Assembly (NCBI GenBank): GCA_030295235.1
Contig: AP026120.1
Span: 1-64,000, forward strand
Origin: Fistulifera solaris
Lineage: Eukaryota; Bacillariophyta; Bacillariophyceae; Naviculales; Stauroneidaceae
DNA: 64,000 nucleotides
Reading direction: 5' to 3'
A program made the translations under genes and the position numbers. How positions within the stretch are numbered: the stretch's first letter is position 1; each line of letters starts with the position of its first letter. Positions 11,730 through 23,462 of this stretch are shown here, one piece after another. The notes under the pieces are model-generated. The model was not told where the DNA came from. It did not search any database and was given only the letters and a program-made list of their open reading frames with translations.

Positions 11730-11794
11730 TTGAAATAAAAGGATTCGAACCTTTAGCATACCCTCTTATCACATCTTGTGATAAGATTATTTCA
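11730..11794 (-). ncRNA. tRNA-like element between rps14 and atp6, left reading
   Basis: Same element as 55118-55182, unchanged in both readings. Confidence 0.5.
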
Positions 11795-11828
11795 ATTATA
11801 CGTGTAGTTTCATAGCAAAAAAAGAAGT

Positions 11829-12126
11829 TTACCAACTAGATTTTTTCATTCCATTTATTTTACCTAGTCGAATCAATTTTAACAGAACATGTCTTGAAAA
11901 ATTAGTATTTTTATTAAATCTTTTTTGTTTATAGTTGCGACACATCGATTTGAAAATTTAGTTTTATTATTAGTTGTGGATAATAAATTCAATTTTAGAT
12001 ACGCATTCCATCGTACTAAAGTAAAAAAATTTGAGTTTTTGTAAATAGATTTTAATATTAAATATTTTTTTCTATCTCAGAAAATTGTGATCTTAATTTT
12101 TTATCTTTTGCAAATAATTTTTTCAT
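11829..12126 (-). CDS. rps14: ribosomal protein S14, left reading
   Basis: Left reading of rps14 (full entry at 55217-55516). Two runs are one base shorter here, so the frame is broken. Confidence 0.9.
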
Positions 12127-12128
12127 GC

Positions 12129-12691
12129 TTATTTTTTATTAAAAACTTCCCATGGTGAAATAAACTCAAAAGTTCTATATTCTTGAGCTAATTCTACATT
12201 TTCGTATACAACTCGATTTTTTGTTACATTGTACCGTGCTTCAGTATATCCACTTAAAGGAAAATCTTTTCTTAACGGGTAACCTTGAAAACCATAATCA
12301 GTTAATAAACGAGTCAAACTTGAATGATTAAGAAAAAATATACCATACATGTCAAAATTTCAGATTCCCACCATCCTGCTGCTGGAAATACTTTTTGAAT
12401 AGAGTGTACTGGAGTTAATTCATCTGTTAAAATTTTTATTCTAACTCTTCCATTGTAATGAATACTTAAAAGATCGTAGACAACTTGAAATCTATATAAG
12501 TTTTCAGGATAGTCTACTCCTGAAACACAAGTTAAAACTTTAAATCGATAATTAAAATGATTTTTAAGAACTTGCATCACGTTTACTATGGAGTTAGTTG
12601 GAGTTAAAAATACTGCTTCTTCTTCATTATAAAGTTCGAATCTTACGATTGGTAATATTTTAATTATATTTTCACTTATAGATAATAGCAT
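12129..12691 (-). CDS. nad9: NADH dehydrogenase subunit 9, left reading
   Basis: Left reading of nad9, the same as 55519-56081, with the same missing T before the DMYGIFF motif. Confidence 0.94.
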
Positions 12692-12701
12692 TTATATTAA
12701 T

Positions 12702-12892
12702 TTAAAATTTTAAATATTGTTTTTTATATTTAACAGACTGATAAGAAGTTTTAGTAAAATTAGTGGTTTGTTTTTTGTTTAAAAAAAGTTTTTATGATCT
12801 TTATCATATGCTTTAAATTGCTTAAAAGCTGGACTAGATAAAGTAGTTAAATTTATACTTCCATCAGATAATAACTGAATATATTTTGTCAT
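12702..12892 (-). CDS. rpl31: probable ribosomal protein L31, left reading
   Basis: Left reading of the small ORF at 56092-56282. It has the same T7 run and therefore the same apparent stop after 37 codons. Confidence 0.45.
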
Positions 12893-12896
12893 TTTT

Positions 12897-14094
12897 TTAC
12901 CTATCAATTTCACCAAAAACAACGTCTAGAGTTCCAATAATAGTTACAACATCAGCTAGCATGTGGCCACGTGACATATAGTCTAAAGCTTGCAGATGAC
13001 CAAATCCTGGTGCTTTTATTTTACACCTGTAAGGTTTATTAGTATTGTCTGAAACTAAATAAACACCAAATTCACCTTTTGGTGCTTCAGTTGCTGTATA
13101 AGTTTCATTAGCTGGAATAGAAATTCCATTTGTGTAAATTTTAAAATGATGAATCATACCTTCCATAGAAGATTTCATTTCAGTTCTAGTCGGTGGGCAT
13201 AGTTTATTGTCATTTGTCTTAACTAATCCTTCTGGAATCTTATTTAAACATTGTGAAATTATATTTAATGACTCTTTCATTTCAATAATTCTAATTAAAT
13301 ATCTATCATAACAATCACCGTTTGTTCCAACTGGAATAGCAAAATCAATTTGATCATATATCTCATAAGGTTGACTTTTTCTTAAATCCCAGTTTATACC
13401 CGAACCTCTTAGCATTACTCCACTAAATCCCCAATCCATAGCGTCTTTAGAAGAAACAACTCCTACATCAATTAGTCTCTGTTTCCAAATTCGGTTTTCA
13501 GACAACATTTCCTCAATTTCTAATAATCTATTAGTAAACTGCTCTACAAAAATATAAATATCTGAAAGCAAACCTTTAGGCAGATCTACATGAACACCAC
13601 CAGGTCTAAAATAAAAAGCATGCATTCTTGCACCAGAAACTCTTTCGTAAAACTCCATCAATTTTTCACGCTCCTCGAAACCCCAAAGCATAGGAGTCAT
13701 AGCACCAACATCCATAGCATGGCAGCCGACTGCAAGCAAGTGATTTAAAATACGAGTAATTTCGGCAAATATTACACGAATATATTTCGCTCTTTCAGGA
13801 ATTTTACAATTCAATAATTTTTCAACAGCTAAGCAATATGAATGCTCTTGAGCTAGCATAGACACATAATCTAATCGATCAAAATATGGCAAAGCTTGTA
13901 AATAATTTTTATATTCTATTAATTTTTCGGTTCCTCTATGTAAAAGTCCGATATGTGGAGTTGCTTTTATCACAGTTTCACCTTTTAACTCAAGTAATAA
14001 TCTTAAAACACCGTGCGCAGCTGGATGCTGTGGTCCGAAATTTAAAGTAAAATTTTTTACTTTTTTTAATAAATCCTTTTTTTTAAAAAGTCAT
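12897..14094 (-). CDS. nad7: NADH dehydrogenase subunit 7, left reading
   Basis: Left reading of nad7 (full entry at 56287-57483). One extra A right after the start codon region puts the ATG out of frame. The remaining 390 or so codons are intact and match the right reading. Confidence 0.96.
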
Positions 14095-14131
14095 AAAATA
14101 TATTTAAAATACAAATTTTATTATAGACTGC

Positions 14132-14205
14132 TAAGCTTAAGTAGACTTGAACTACCGACCTTGCGCTTATCAGGCACATGCTCTAACCAACTGAGCTATA
14201 AGCTT
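14132..14205 (-). tRNA. trnI: tRNA-Ile(GAU), left reading
   Basis: Same gene as 57521-57594, with anticodon GAT. Confidence 0.95.
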
Positions 14206-14213
14206 TTAACTTA

Positions 14214-14986
14214 TTAATTAAACTCTAAATTTGACATTATCACATAATGATACTGTACAGATGGAACTGCAAATAAAACAATAGGCATAAATCCATGGTT
14301 AACACCACAAATCTCACTACACTGTCCAAAGAAAAGTCCAAATCTCTTAATGAATAAATTAGCTTGATTCAATCTTCCTGGGCAAGCATCTACTTTTATT
14401 CCAAAAGATGGGATAGTCCAACTATGTAATACGTCTACTGCAGTAATTAACAATCGCAAGTGGGTATTTGTAGGTAAGATAACACGTTTATTTGTTTCTA
14501 AATTCCGAAAAAAACCCATTGCATTTTTTTTCTTTTAATGACTCATCAGTAAGCATATAACAAGAATATTTTAAATGCTGAGTACCTGAACAAGAGTTGA
14601 AATCAGAAATTTCGTAACTCCAATACCATTGGTGACCTAAAATCTTTAAAGTTAACTCAGGATTTGAAATTTCGTCTAAACTATACAAAAGAGAAAAAAG
14701 ACGGTGAAGCTATACTTAAAAGAATTAAAGCAGGAACAGAAGTCCAAATAATTTCTAATGCGTTATTATGAGTAAAATTACTTGGTTTACTGTTACTAAA
14801 TTCCATAAAGTTTCTTATAACTAAAAATAATAACCAAGCTACTACAGTCACAATCGCAATAATTACAAACAATAAATGAAGGTTAAATAAAAAAATACCC
14901 TCCATAACTGTAGTGGCAGGATCTTGAAATCCTAATTGATATGCTGAACTACTATCTCCGAACCAATTACTTATAATTATAAACAC
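14214..14986 (-). CDS. cox2: cytochrome c oxidase subunit 2, left reading
   Basis: Left reading of cox2, identical in frame structure to 57603-58375. Three frame segments are joined at the same two T runs. Confidence 0.95.
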
Positions 14987-15051
14987 AGGGATAGAAGTGT
15001 TTTAAAAAACATTTTTATTATTTAATATTCAATTTAACGAAAGAATATTTT

Positions 15052-15455
15052 TTAGTCCCAGTCTAACGCACGAACATACCAGACGTAAAAAAACCCAATA
15101 CCTAACTCAAATAAGAAATCAATCATAGACCAAAAACCTAATAGATCTAATTTAGCTAAAGAAACACACCAAGGGATTAAAAACATAATTTCGATATCGA
15201 AAATAATGAATAAAATAGCAATTACACAAAATCGAACGTCAAATGTATGACGAGTATCTTCGTAAGGCTCAAAGCCACACTCATAAGCCGATAATTTTTC
15301 AGGATCGGGATTTTGTCTAACTAAAAAATAAGACGCACCAATAATAACAATGGTTAATAAAACAGCAATTACTAAAAAAGTTAAAAGAACAGAATATTCT
15401 TTTTTTATTAAAGAGTCTTCGAAAAAAACATCATATTATAATCAAAATTTGCCAT
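15052..15455 (-). CDS. nad3: NADH dehydrogenase subunit 3, left reading
   Basis: Left reading of nad3. Here the A7 run after codon 17 is correct but the preceding T7 run is one base short. In the right reading (58441-58846) the pattern is reversed. Taking the T8 of the right reading and the A7 of this one gives a single frame from ATG to the conserved C-terminus ALDWD. Confidence 0.93.
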
Positions 15456-15461
15456 GAAAAT

Positions 15462-16291
15462 TTATTTATTACTCCACCAGTATACATTTATAAATAAGAA
15501 TAACCAAACAACATCTACAAAATGCCAATACCAAATGGCAGATTCAAAACCAAAATGGTGTCTATTTGTAAAATGATTTAGTACAATACGAATAAATGAA
15601 ACTAATAATGCAATAGTTCCAACGAAAACGTGAAATCCATGAAATCCAGTTGCCATGTAGAAACAAGAACCATATATACCATCACTAATAGTAAAAGGTG
15701 CATTTACATACTCGAAACCCTGTAAACAAGTAAAAATAGTAGCTAAAACTAGAGTGAAAAGTAAAGCTACTAAAGTATGCTTTTTAGCTCTTGATAATAA
15801 AGCATGATGAGCCCAAGTTACGCTAGCACCTGAAGTTAATAAAATAAAAGTATTTGTTAAAGGAACAGTGTAAGTACTAATAGTACTAATAGCTTTTGGT
15901 GGCCACACTCCACCTAAGTTATAGGTTGGAGCGATACTAGAGTGAAAAAATGCCCAAAAGAATGCAAAAAAAACATAATCTCCGAAACAATAAATAAAAT
16001 CATTCCTAATCGTAGACCTTTTTGAACAGTAACAGTATGTGTATCCTCGAATGTAGCTTCTCGAACAATATCTCGCCACCAGGTATACATTGTGTATAAA
16101 ACAATCAAAAATCCTGTAATTAAAAGATTCCACCCTCCTATAAATTTATGCATATATAAAACAACTCCGCTAGTTAACATGAAAGCACCAAAAGACGCAA
16201 AAATAGGCCAAGGGCTAGGATCTACTAGATGATAAGAATGAGTTGTTTTTAAATATTTAAATTGTTCTTTTAGTAATAAAGTATTAGACAC
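15462..16291 (-). CDS. cox3: cytochrome c oxidase subunit 3, left reading
   Basis: Left reading of cox3 (full entry at 58853-59683). An A run is one base shorter near codon 108, splitting the frame. It also differs by a substitution: Pro in WPPKAIS here, Leu in WPLKAIS in the right reading. Confidence 0.95.
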
Positions 16292-16352
16292 TTTACCGCT
16301 TTTATTTTTTTTTACTCGAGTTAATATTTATTAAATTATGTAAGATATTCAT

Positions 16353-16446
16353 TGTAAGAAATAAGATTTGAACTTATAATTAAGGAACTTTTTAACATTC
16401 TTATTAGTTGTCTCATTTGTAACATTTTTGCTACCAACTTTCTTAC
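16353..16446 (-). ncRNA. tRNA-like element between rps13 and cox3, left reading
   Basis: Same element as 59745-59838, unchanged in both readings. Confidence 0.45.
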
Positions 16447-16470
16447 TTTAAAAAAAATAAAATTTTTAAA

Positions 16471-16820
16471 TTATAAAAATCGCTTTTTGGAAGTGTTCGC
16501 ATTCGTATGAGTTCTTTGACCTCGTACGGGTAATCCTGCCGCAATCTTATCCCTCTATAAGATTTTATAGAAAATAAACGATTTTTATCTAAAGATTTTA
16601 TTTTTTTTAAATCACCTAAAACCATTATATTAGAAGATTCCAAAGACTGAGCAAGTTTCGAAATCTGCTCTTTAGTTAAATCTTTTATTTTTAAATTTTT
16701 TGAGAAACCTAATTTTTTACAAATTAGATTCGAATTAGATTGTCCTATACCAAAGACACGTGTCATTGCGAAAGAAACCGACTTATTTTCCGGTAACTCT
16801 GATTCAAATAAATAAACCAT
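16471..16820 (-). CDS. rps13: ribosomal protein S13, left reading
   Basis: Left reading of rps13, the same as 59863-60212, with the same missing G before the LPVRGQRTHTNA segment. Confidence 0.9.
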
Positions 16821-18285
16821 TTAAAAATAAAGTAATTCTACTAAATAATTTACACTCATATGAATTGAGCTTAAAAATATATTAGGATAAATACCAATAA
16901 TGAAAGTACCTAAAATTAAAGGTAAAAATAATATACTTTCTCTAAAACTTAAATCTAAAAATGTTTGAGTGTACTGAATTTTTAAATTTCCAAAAGCAAT
17001 TCTGTTAAATAGCCATAATGAATAAGCTCCACTAATAATTACTCCAGTTGCTCCTAGGAAAGTAATTGTTGTATTAACTTTAAATGAACCTACTAATATT
17101 AAAAATTCACCGACAAAACTACTTGTTCCTGGAAAAGCGATATTAGCAATGGTAAAGAACAGAAATACTGCTATATATAAAGGCATAACTGTGGCAAGTC
17201 CTCCATAGTACTGAACAATTCTAGTTCTGTATCGATCATAAACAACTCCAATTACAAGAAATAAAGCACTTGCAACAAAACCATGACTTAAGCTTTGTAA
17301 AATAGCTCCCTCAAGACCTATATTATTGAAACTAAAAATACCAATTATAACTAGATTCATGTGAGCTATGGATGTATAAGCAATAATTCGTTTAAAATCA
17401 GTTTGACGAATAGCAGTAAACGAAGTGTAAATAATTCCAACAGCAGCAATAGTATACACAAGTGGAGTAAAAAAAAACGAAGCTTTAGGAAAAGAGGAAG
17501 AGAAAAACGAATAAAACCATAGGTCCCTAATTTTAATAACACTCCAGCTAAGATAACCGAACCTGCTGTAGGGGCTTCGACATGTGCTTCAGGTAACCAT
17601 AAATGAACAGGAAGCATAGGAACTTTACTAGCGAATGCTATAAAAAAAGTTAACCACATTATTTTTTGTTCGATATCTGAAAACCCAAATGTTAATAAAG
17701 TTTCGTAATCAGTAGTTCCAACCTGGCTAAATATATAAAGTATCGATAAAAGCATAACGACTGATCCTAATAAAGTATATAAGAAAAAATAGTAAGATGC
17801 TAGTATTTTTCGTTCTCTAGAACCCCAAATACCAATAATCAAAAACATTGGAATCAGTACACTTTCAAAGAAAATATAAAAAAGTAATAAATCTAATACA
17901 CAAAAAGTTCCAATTAAAAAGAAATCTAATACTAAAAAAGCTATTAAAAATTCTTTTACATTTGTACTAACGGAATTCCAGCTAGTTAAAAGACACAAAG
18001 GTATTAATAAAGTTGTTAAAAGTAAAAAAAATAAAGAAATTCCATCTACACCTAAAATAAAATTTATATTAAAGTTAGGAAACCAAAATAGTTTAACCAC
18101 AAATTGAAAAGAACCTACAGAATTTTGAAAAAACCCCAAACTAGCAAAGAGGTAGTAAAAGATAAAGAAGCTGAAGTTAAGGCTATAAGCTTCATCAATT
18201 TCAGTTTTTTTGCAGGGGTAAATAATAATAAAACAATCCCAAAAATTGGGAATAATAAAGTATATATTAATAAATTTTTTACCAT
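16821..18285 (-). CDS. nad4: NADH dehydrogenase subunit 4, left reading
   Basis: Left reading of nad4 (full entry at 60213-61678). It shares the mid-gene frameshift and has one further shortened A run near codon 49. Confidence 0.95.
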
Positions 18286-18298
18286 AATTTTTGTTTAT

Positions 18299-18372
18299 TA
18301 CACTCTATAGGATTTGAACCTATGACCATCAGTTTAGAAAACTGTTGCTCTATCCAACTGAGCTAAGAATGC
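18299..18372 (-). tRNA. trnR: tRNA-Arg(UCU), left reading
   Basis: Same gene as 61692-61765, with anticodon TCT. Confidence 0.92.
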
Positions 18373-18396
18373 ATCTATTTTTAAAATATAAATCAT

Positions 18397-18470
18397 TAAT
18401 GAAAAAGGGACTCGAACCCCTGACATTTGGATCATGATTCCAACGTTCTAACCAACTGAACTATTCCATC
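18397..18470 (-). tRNA. trnM: tRNA-Met(CAU), left reading
   Basis: Same gene as 61790-61863, with anticodon CAT in loop ATCATGA. Confidence 0.92.
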
Positions 18471-18471
18471 T

Positions 18472-20191
18472 TTATTTATTAAAAGGATAATCGATAGGAA
18501 GACTTGAATAAGTAACAGGATCCACAAATAGAGCCAAAGAAATCTTATAACAAGCTAAATATAATAAAGTTGGGTTACAAAATAAAAAAATTAGCGCAAA
18601 TATTAAAACACTTAAAATAATAGTTTTTTCTGAGTTTATAGGATAATATAATTTTCCTACTAAAATATTTTCGAAGTATAAAACCTTTATTAGTCTAATA
18701 TAATAAAAAGTAGAAACCACACTAAATACAATACTAGCTAAAGCTGGTAAATAATAAGAATTAATAATTAAAGGCAAAAATACACCCAATTTAGCTAAAA
18801 ATCCAACAAGAGGTGGAATTCCTGCAATAGAGAACATAGTTAGAGATAATGCTAAAGAAAGAGGTATATTTGATTTTCTTAGTAATGCGAGATCACCTAA
18901 TTCTTTATTGTATTTAGTCGTAATATTTTTTCTTTTTAATCTTAAAAACAATAGAATCGACCACACGCATAAACTAGAAATCATATAAATTATCATATAA
19001 ACTAATGCCATTTGAACTCCAGTAAAAGTGTCGGAACCCATTGCAATTAATATGTAACCCATGTGACTAGTAGAACTATACGCTAATAAAGTTTTTAATT
19101 TTCGTTGCTTTAATCCTCCAAACGAACCAACGAAAATACTAAAAACTCCAATAGATAAGAAATAAAAGTCCCACCATTCTTTTATCTCAAAGAAAGCCAT
19201 GTGACAAAGTCTGATTAGAACTACCAGTATACTTAATTTAGTAATTACTGCAAAGAATATCGTTGAACTAGTAGGAGATCCTTCATAAACATCTAACGAC
19301 CATAAATGAAACGGAGCTGCTGCTAATTTGATAAATAAACTAAATAAAATTAAAGTTAAACCTATTTCAACAAAATTAAAATAGTCGATGGTATAACCAA
19401 ACAATAAATCGTCAAAAGTCAAATCGTAAACTTCAATAAGTCTAGCGTAACTTGCTCTAAAGCTAAATGAAAAAAGCCACGACTCAAAGAAAAAACTTGG
19501 TAAATAGCCTATTCCAGGAAACCATTGTACCATAACATAATCATAAATAGAAGCATTATACATTCGATAAAAATCAAAAAAATTTATAGATCCAGTAAAG
19601 CCGTAAATAAATGAACTTCCTAATAAAAAAAAAGGCAGACGAAACGGCACCAGTAATAAAATATTTTATACCACTTTCAACCGAATAACTTGATGTTTTT
19701 TTGAAAGAAGCTAAAACATATAAAGCAAGACTAGATAATTCGATTGCTAAATAAGTAAGCAATAAATCATTACTACTACACATGATCAGTAAACCTAAAA
19801 CAGAAAATAAAATAATAATTAAATATTCAAATGATGTTAACTTTTGCTCTTTTAAAGAATCGGCAACAAATAGAAAATAAAGCCCTGAAAAAAAGCATAA
19901 CCAAAAGCGTGTAAAAGATGCAAGAGAGTCATAGATTACAGCGTTACTAAATGACAAAATATCCATGAAATACGATGCTGAAGTAAGATCATCGTTTAGA
20001 ATTAAATAGCATGCCATAAAAAGTGTTAAAGCCATACACTCACTAACCGCCTTTTGTAACATTAGCCCATTTGAATTATAAGTGATCAAAGTAATCACTA
20101 TTAATATATAAATAATACTAAGAGTAATAAAATACTCAGGAAATACAGTAAAAGACTGTAAAGAAACTACATTATATAAATTATTTACCAT
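18472..20191 (-). CDS. nad2: NADH dehydrogenase subunit 2
   Basis: Complex I membrane subunit that takes part in proton pumping. The frame from ATG at 20191 (MVNNLYN) runs to GAVSSAFF. There a T9 run must be read as T8 to continue into FLLGSSFIYGFTG, giving about 572 residues, long for Nad2. The hydrophobic profile and motifs such as AAPFHLWSLDVYEG and LLAYSSTSHMGY are typical of the Nad2/4/5 antiporter-like family. It overlaps the nad6 stop by 11 bases. This reading is better than 61865-63585, which has a second excess T. Confidence 0.95.
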
Positions 20192-20796
20192 CAAATTTGT
20201 CAAAGAAGAAACTCGAATTTCGAGATAATTGTTTAGAAATAGACTGTTCTAATATTTGGCTTTTATTAAAATTATTTGTTAAATAAACAACTCCAATTAA
20301 AACAAGTAATAATGTAAAACCAGCAATTAAAAAATGTAAAACAAAGTAAGAATATAAAACGTGACCATAAACTTCGACGTCGGATACAGAATCAACCATG
20401 TCATACCAGTTTTGATATTTATTAAAGTAAAAAGAATTTGCTAAAAAATTAGTATTAAAATGATCAGAAACTAAATTTAACAAAGGAATAAGGAAGAAAA
20501 TGAAAAAAACAAAACCAATAGGAATATATTTTAAAGCATTCTTTGATAAATTGATTGATTTTGTATCTAACATCATAATAGCAAATAAAAATAAAACAGC
20601 TATTGCACCAACATAAATCACAATGAAAAGTAGAGCTAAGAACTCACATTCTAACAAAAATAGTAAGAACGATGAAAAAATAAAACACCCAACAAGGAAT
20701 AGTAAAGAAAAAACGGGATGTTTTGGAAACAATAACCATAAAAGCACAAAAAACTAAAAGAGAGGAAAATATTATAAACAATGTATTAGAATTCAT
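20181..20796 (-). CDS. nad6: NADH dehydrogenase subunit 6
   Basis: Complex I membrane subunit. ATG at 20796 gives an N-terminus MNSNTLFIIFSSLLVFCAF. One excess A in an A4 run near 20723 then shifts the frame into KHPVFSLLFLVGCF, and the rest is open to the stop. Corrected length is about 204 residues, normal for protist Nad6, with about five hydrophobic segments and the conserved LLFIVIYVGAIAVLFLFAIM stretch. Its 3' end overlaps the nad2 start. The 5' side follows rns with a tRNA-like element between. The only other reading is truncated by the window end. Confidence 0.93.
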
Positions 20797-20988
20797 TTAA
20801 TAAAATATATAATTTATAGATTATAGAAGAAAAAAGATTGAAATTTTTTTATAAAATGTTACAAATTTTTTATTAGTATACATTTTTACGAGAATTAAAC
20901 AATTAAAATTTTTTAAATGATTCCCTACAAATAGTATTTGAAAAAAATTTTAATAAACACTTGAGTTCAAAACGAGTTCAGGTTAAAG
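20797..20988. other. short A+T-rich spacer upstream of nad6
   Basis: There are 192 bases between the nad6 start and the tRNA-like element. I see no ORF, tRNA or strong inverted repeat. This is the 5' side of nad6 on the minus strand. Confidence 0.5.
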
Positions 20989-21037
20989 ATATGAAAATAG
21001 GGATTGAACCTATAAAATCACCTAATTGATTTTCATA
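20989..21037 (-). ncRNA. mini tRNA-like element between rns and nad6
   Basis: Read on the minus strand, a 7-bp acceptor-like stem TATGAAA/TTTCATA encloses a small hairpin (AATCA/TGATT) and a standard T arm, ATAGG TTCAATC CCTAT. There is no room for both a D arm and an anticodon arm. It sits exactly between the rns 3' end and nad6, a junction with no true tRNA. It is probably an RNA processing signal of the t-element kind rather than a decoding tRNA; that is inference. Confidence 0.5.
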
Positions 21038-21040
21038 TTT

Positions 21041-22520
21041 TTCCAGCTACACGTTCCCGTACAGCTACCTTGTTACGACTTCATCCAAATCGCTAATTTT
21101 TCAATCGGTTAGAACAAAGTCAAACCTTCAAGTAAAACTAACTTTCTGCATGTGACGGGCGGTTTGTACAAGGCTAATTGACATATTCACCGCAACATTC
21201 TGATTTGCGATTACTAGTGATTCCAACTTCATGTAAACGAGTTGCAGCTTACAATCCGAACTGGGAAAACTTTTAGGAGATTAACAAAAATTTAATTTTA
21301 GTTACTTTTTGTAATTTTCATTGTAGCACGTGTGTAGCCCAATTCATAAGGGTCACATTGACTTGGCTTAATTCTTCCTTCCTTCAACTTATAATTGACT
21401 GTAACTTTAAAGCTTTTTCTAAAATATTTTAGAAAAGTAAATAATTAAAGTCAAGAGTTGCGTTCGTTAAGGGAACTAACCAAACATCTCACGACACGAA
21501 CTGACGACAGTCGTGCAACACCTGTAATATTTCATTTTTTTAATTATCAGCAATAAATAAAAATAAAAATTTAATATTATGTCAAGAATTGGTAAGGTTT
21601 TGCGCGGATTATCGCATTAAACCACATGCTCCACCACTAGTATTAGCCCCCGTCAATTTCTTTGAGTTCCAACCTTGCGATCGTACTCCTCAGGCGGAGT
21701 GTTTATAGCGTTAGCTTAAAAATCTAAATAAATTTTAATTTTTACATTAAATTTCAACACTCATAATTTACAGGTATGGACTACCAGGGTCTCTAATCCT
21801 GTTTGCTACCCATACTTTCGTCCCTCAACGTCAGTTTTTACCAAAAAGTCGCCTTCGCTAATGGTATTCCTTTATATATTTACAGATTTTACCCTTTCGT
21901 ATAAAATTCTACTTTTCTGTATAAAACTCAAGCAAAGCAGTATTACAAGCTGTTTTAAAGTTGGGCTTTAAATTTTAACAAGTAACTTACTTTACCGTCT
22001 ACGGACTCTTTACGCCCAGTCATGATGAATAACGCTTGCCCTTCCCGTATTACCGCGACTGCTGGCACGAGTATTAGCCAGGACTAATTCTTAAGTAATG
22101 TCATTATCATTCTTAATAAAGAAGTTTACAATCAAAAAAACCGTCTTTCGTTCATTTAGTATTGCTGGATCAGACTTTCGTCCATTGTCCAATATTCCTC
22201 ACTGCTGGCCGAAAACTCAGCCTGGACCTTATTTCAGTTCCAGTGTGGTTGATCATCCTCTAAGACCAACTAAAGATCAAAGGCTTGGTAAGCTATTAAA
22301 TTTACCAACTACCTAATCTTACGCAGACCCATCTTTTAGCAGAAATACAAAATAACATCGTAAAACTTTTAAAATATTCATGATTTATGATTTTGTCATG
22401 AACTAAAAGGTAGCAGTCTGCGCTTTCCTCACCCGTTCGCCACGAAAATAATTCCGTTAGACTTGCATGTGTAAAGCATACTAGTAGCGTTCATTCTGAG
22501 CCAGAATAAAACTCATATTA
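21041..22520 (-). rRNA. rns: small subunit ribosomal RNA
   Basis: Bacterial-like SSU rRNA on the minus strand. Reading that strand, the 5' region carries TTCTGGCTCAGAATGAACG (22488-22507), the 530 loop GCCAGCAGTCGCGGTAA (about 22048-22066) and the late 3' helices ending GTAGCTGGAA near 21041. Length is about 1480 nt. The anti-Shine-Dalgarno tail of bacteria is not seen. Ends are estimated from conserved motifs to within about 10-20 bases. It lies directly downstream of rnl, so both are probably co-transcribed, and is followed by a tRNA-like element. Confidence 0.95.
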
Positions 22521-22634
22521 TAATAACATAAAATATTTATATAAAATTAAGTTAATTTGAATTTAAATCTAATTTTGAATTATGAAATAATGTATAAAAA
22601 TTTCACAAAGTTAAAAAATTTAAGTAATTTAATT

Positions 22635-23215
22635 TTAGTACTTGTCAGCTAAAAATTTTACAATTCTTACACTTCAAGCCTATCTATGTAATAGTCTTTT
22701 ACATTTATATAAAAACTGATTTTAAGGTTAATTTCTCGCTTAGATGCTTTCAGCGATTATTTATTACGAATTTAGCTACTCGACAGTGCTATTGGTATAA
22801 CAATCGATTCACCAGAGATTCGCTTTCTCCGGTCCTCTCGTACTAGGATTTAGTCCTTTCAGTTTTCAACACCTACGGTAGATAGGGACCAAACTGTCTC
22901 ACGACGTTCTAAACTCAGATCATGTACCGCTTTCATTGGCGAACAGCCAAACCCTTGGAACCACTTACAGCTCCAGGATGCGATAATCCAACATCGAGGT
23001 GCCAAACCATTCCGTCGATAGGGTCTCTAGAGAATGATTAGCCTGTTATCCCCGGCGTACCTTTTATTCATTGAGCGATAACCGTTTCCACTTAGAATTA
23101 TCGGATCACTATAACCGACTTTCGTCCCTGTTTGATTTGTCAATCTTACAGTCAAGCAAGTATATACTATTGCGCTTTAAAATTGGTATATATCAATTTA
23201 AACTTACCTTTGTAT

Positions 23216-23260
<45 letters not shown>

Positions 23261-23429
23261 ATTATACACTGTTTTAAATAAATTAGTAATAAAAAATTTT
23301 AAGAGTGGTATTTCAAAGATCGTTTAAGTAATTTGCTTGCGCAAAGACTCATTTATTCAATAGAAACTATTAAATAAATATCAACTCCCACTTATGCTGC
23401 ACATAAAAATTTTTATGACAATATATAAC

Positions 23430-23462
<33 letters not shown>

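Noticed and set aside
18104-18310. Plus-strand ORF of 68 codons
   Set aside because: Antisense to the start of nad4 and to trnR(ucu).
1-20607. A true 20-kb duplication with decaying gene copies
   Set aside because: Differences are nearly all homopolymer lengths, rise at the contig ends and go both ways; substitutions are almost absent.
22098-22316. Plus-strand ORFs at 22098-22316 and 23071-23277
   Set aside because: They lie inside rns and rnl on the opposite strand, with rRNA motifs running through them.
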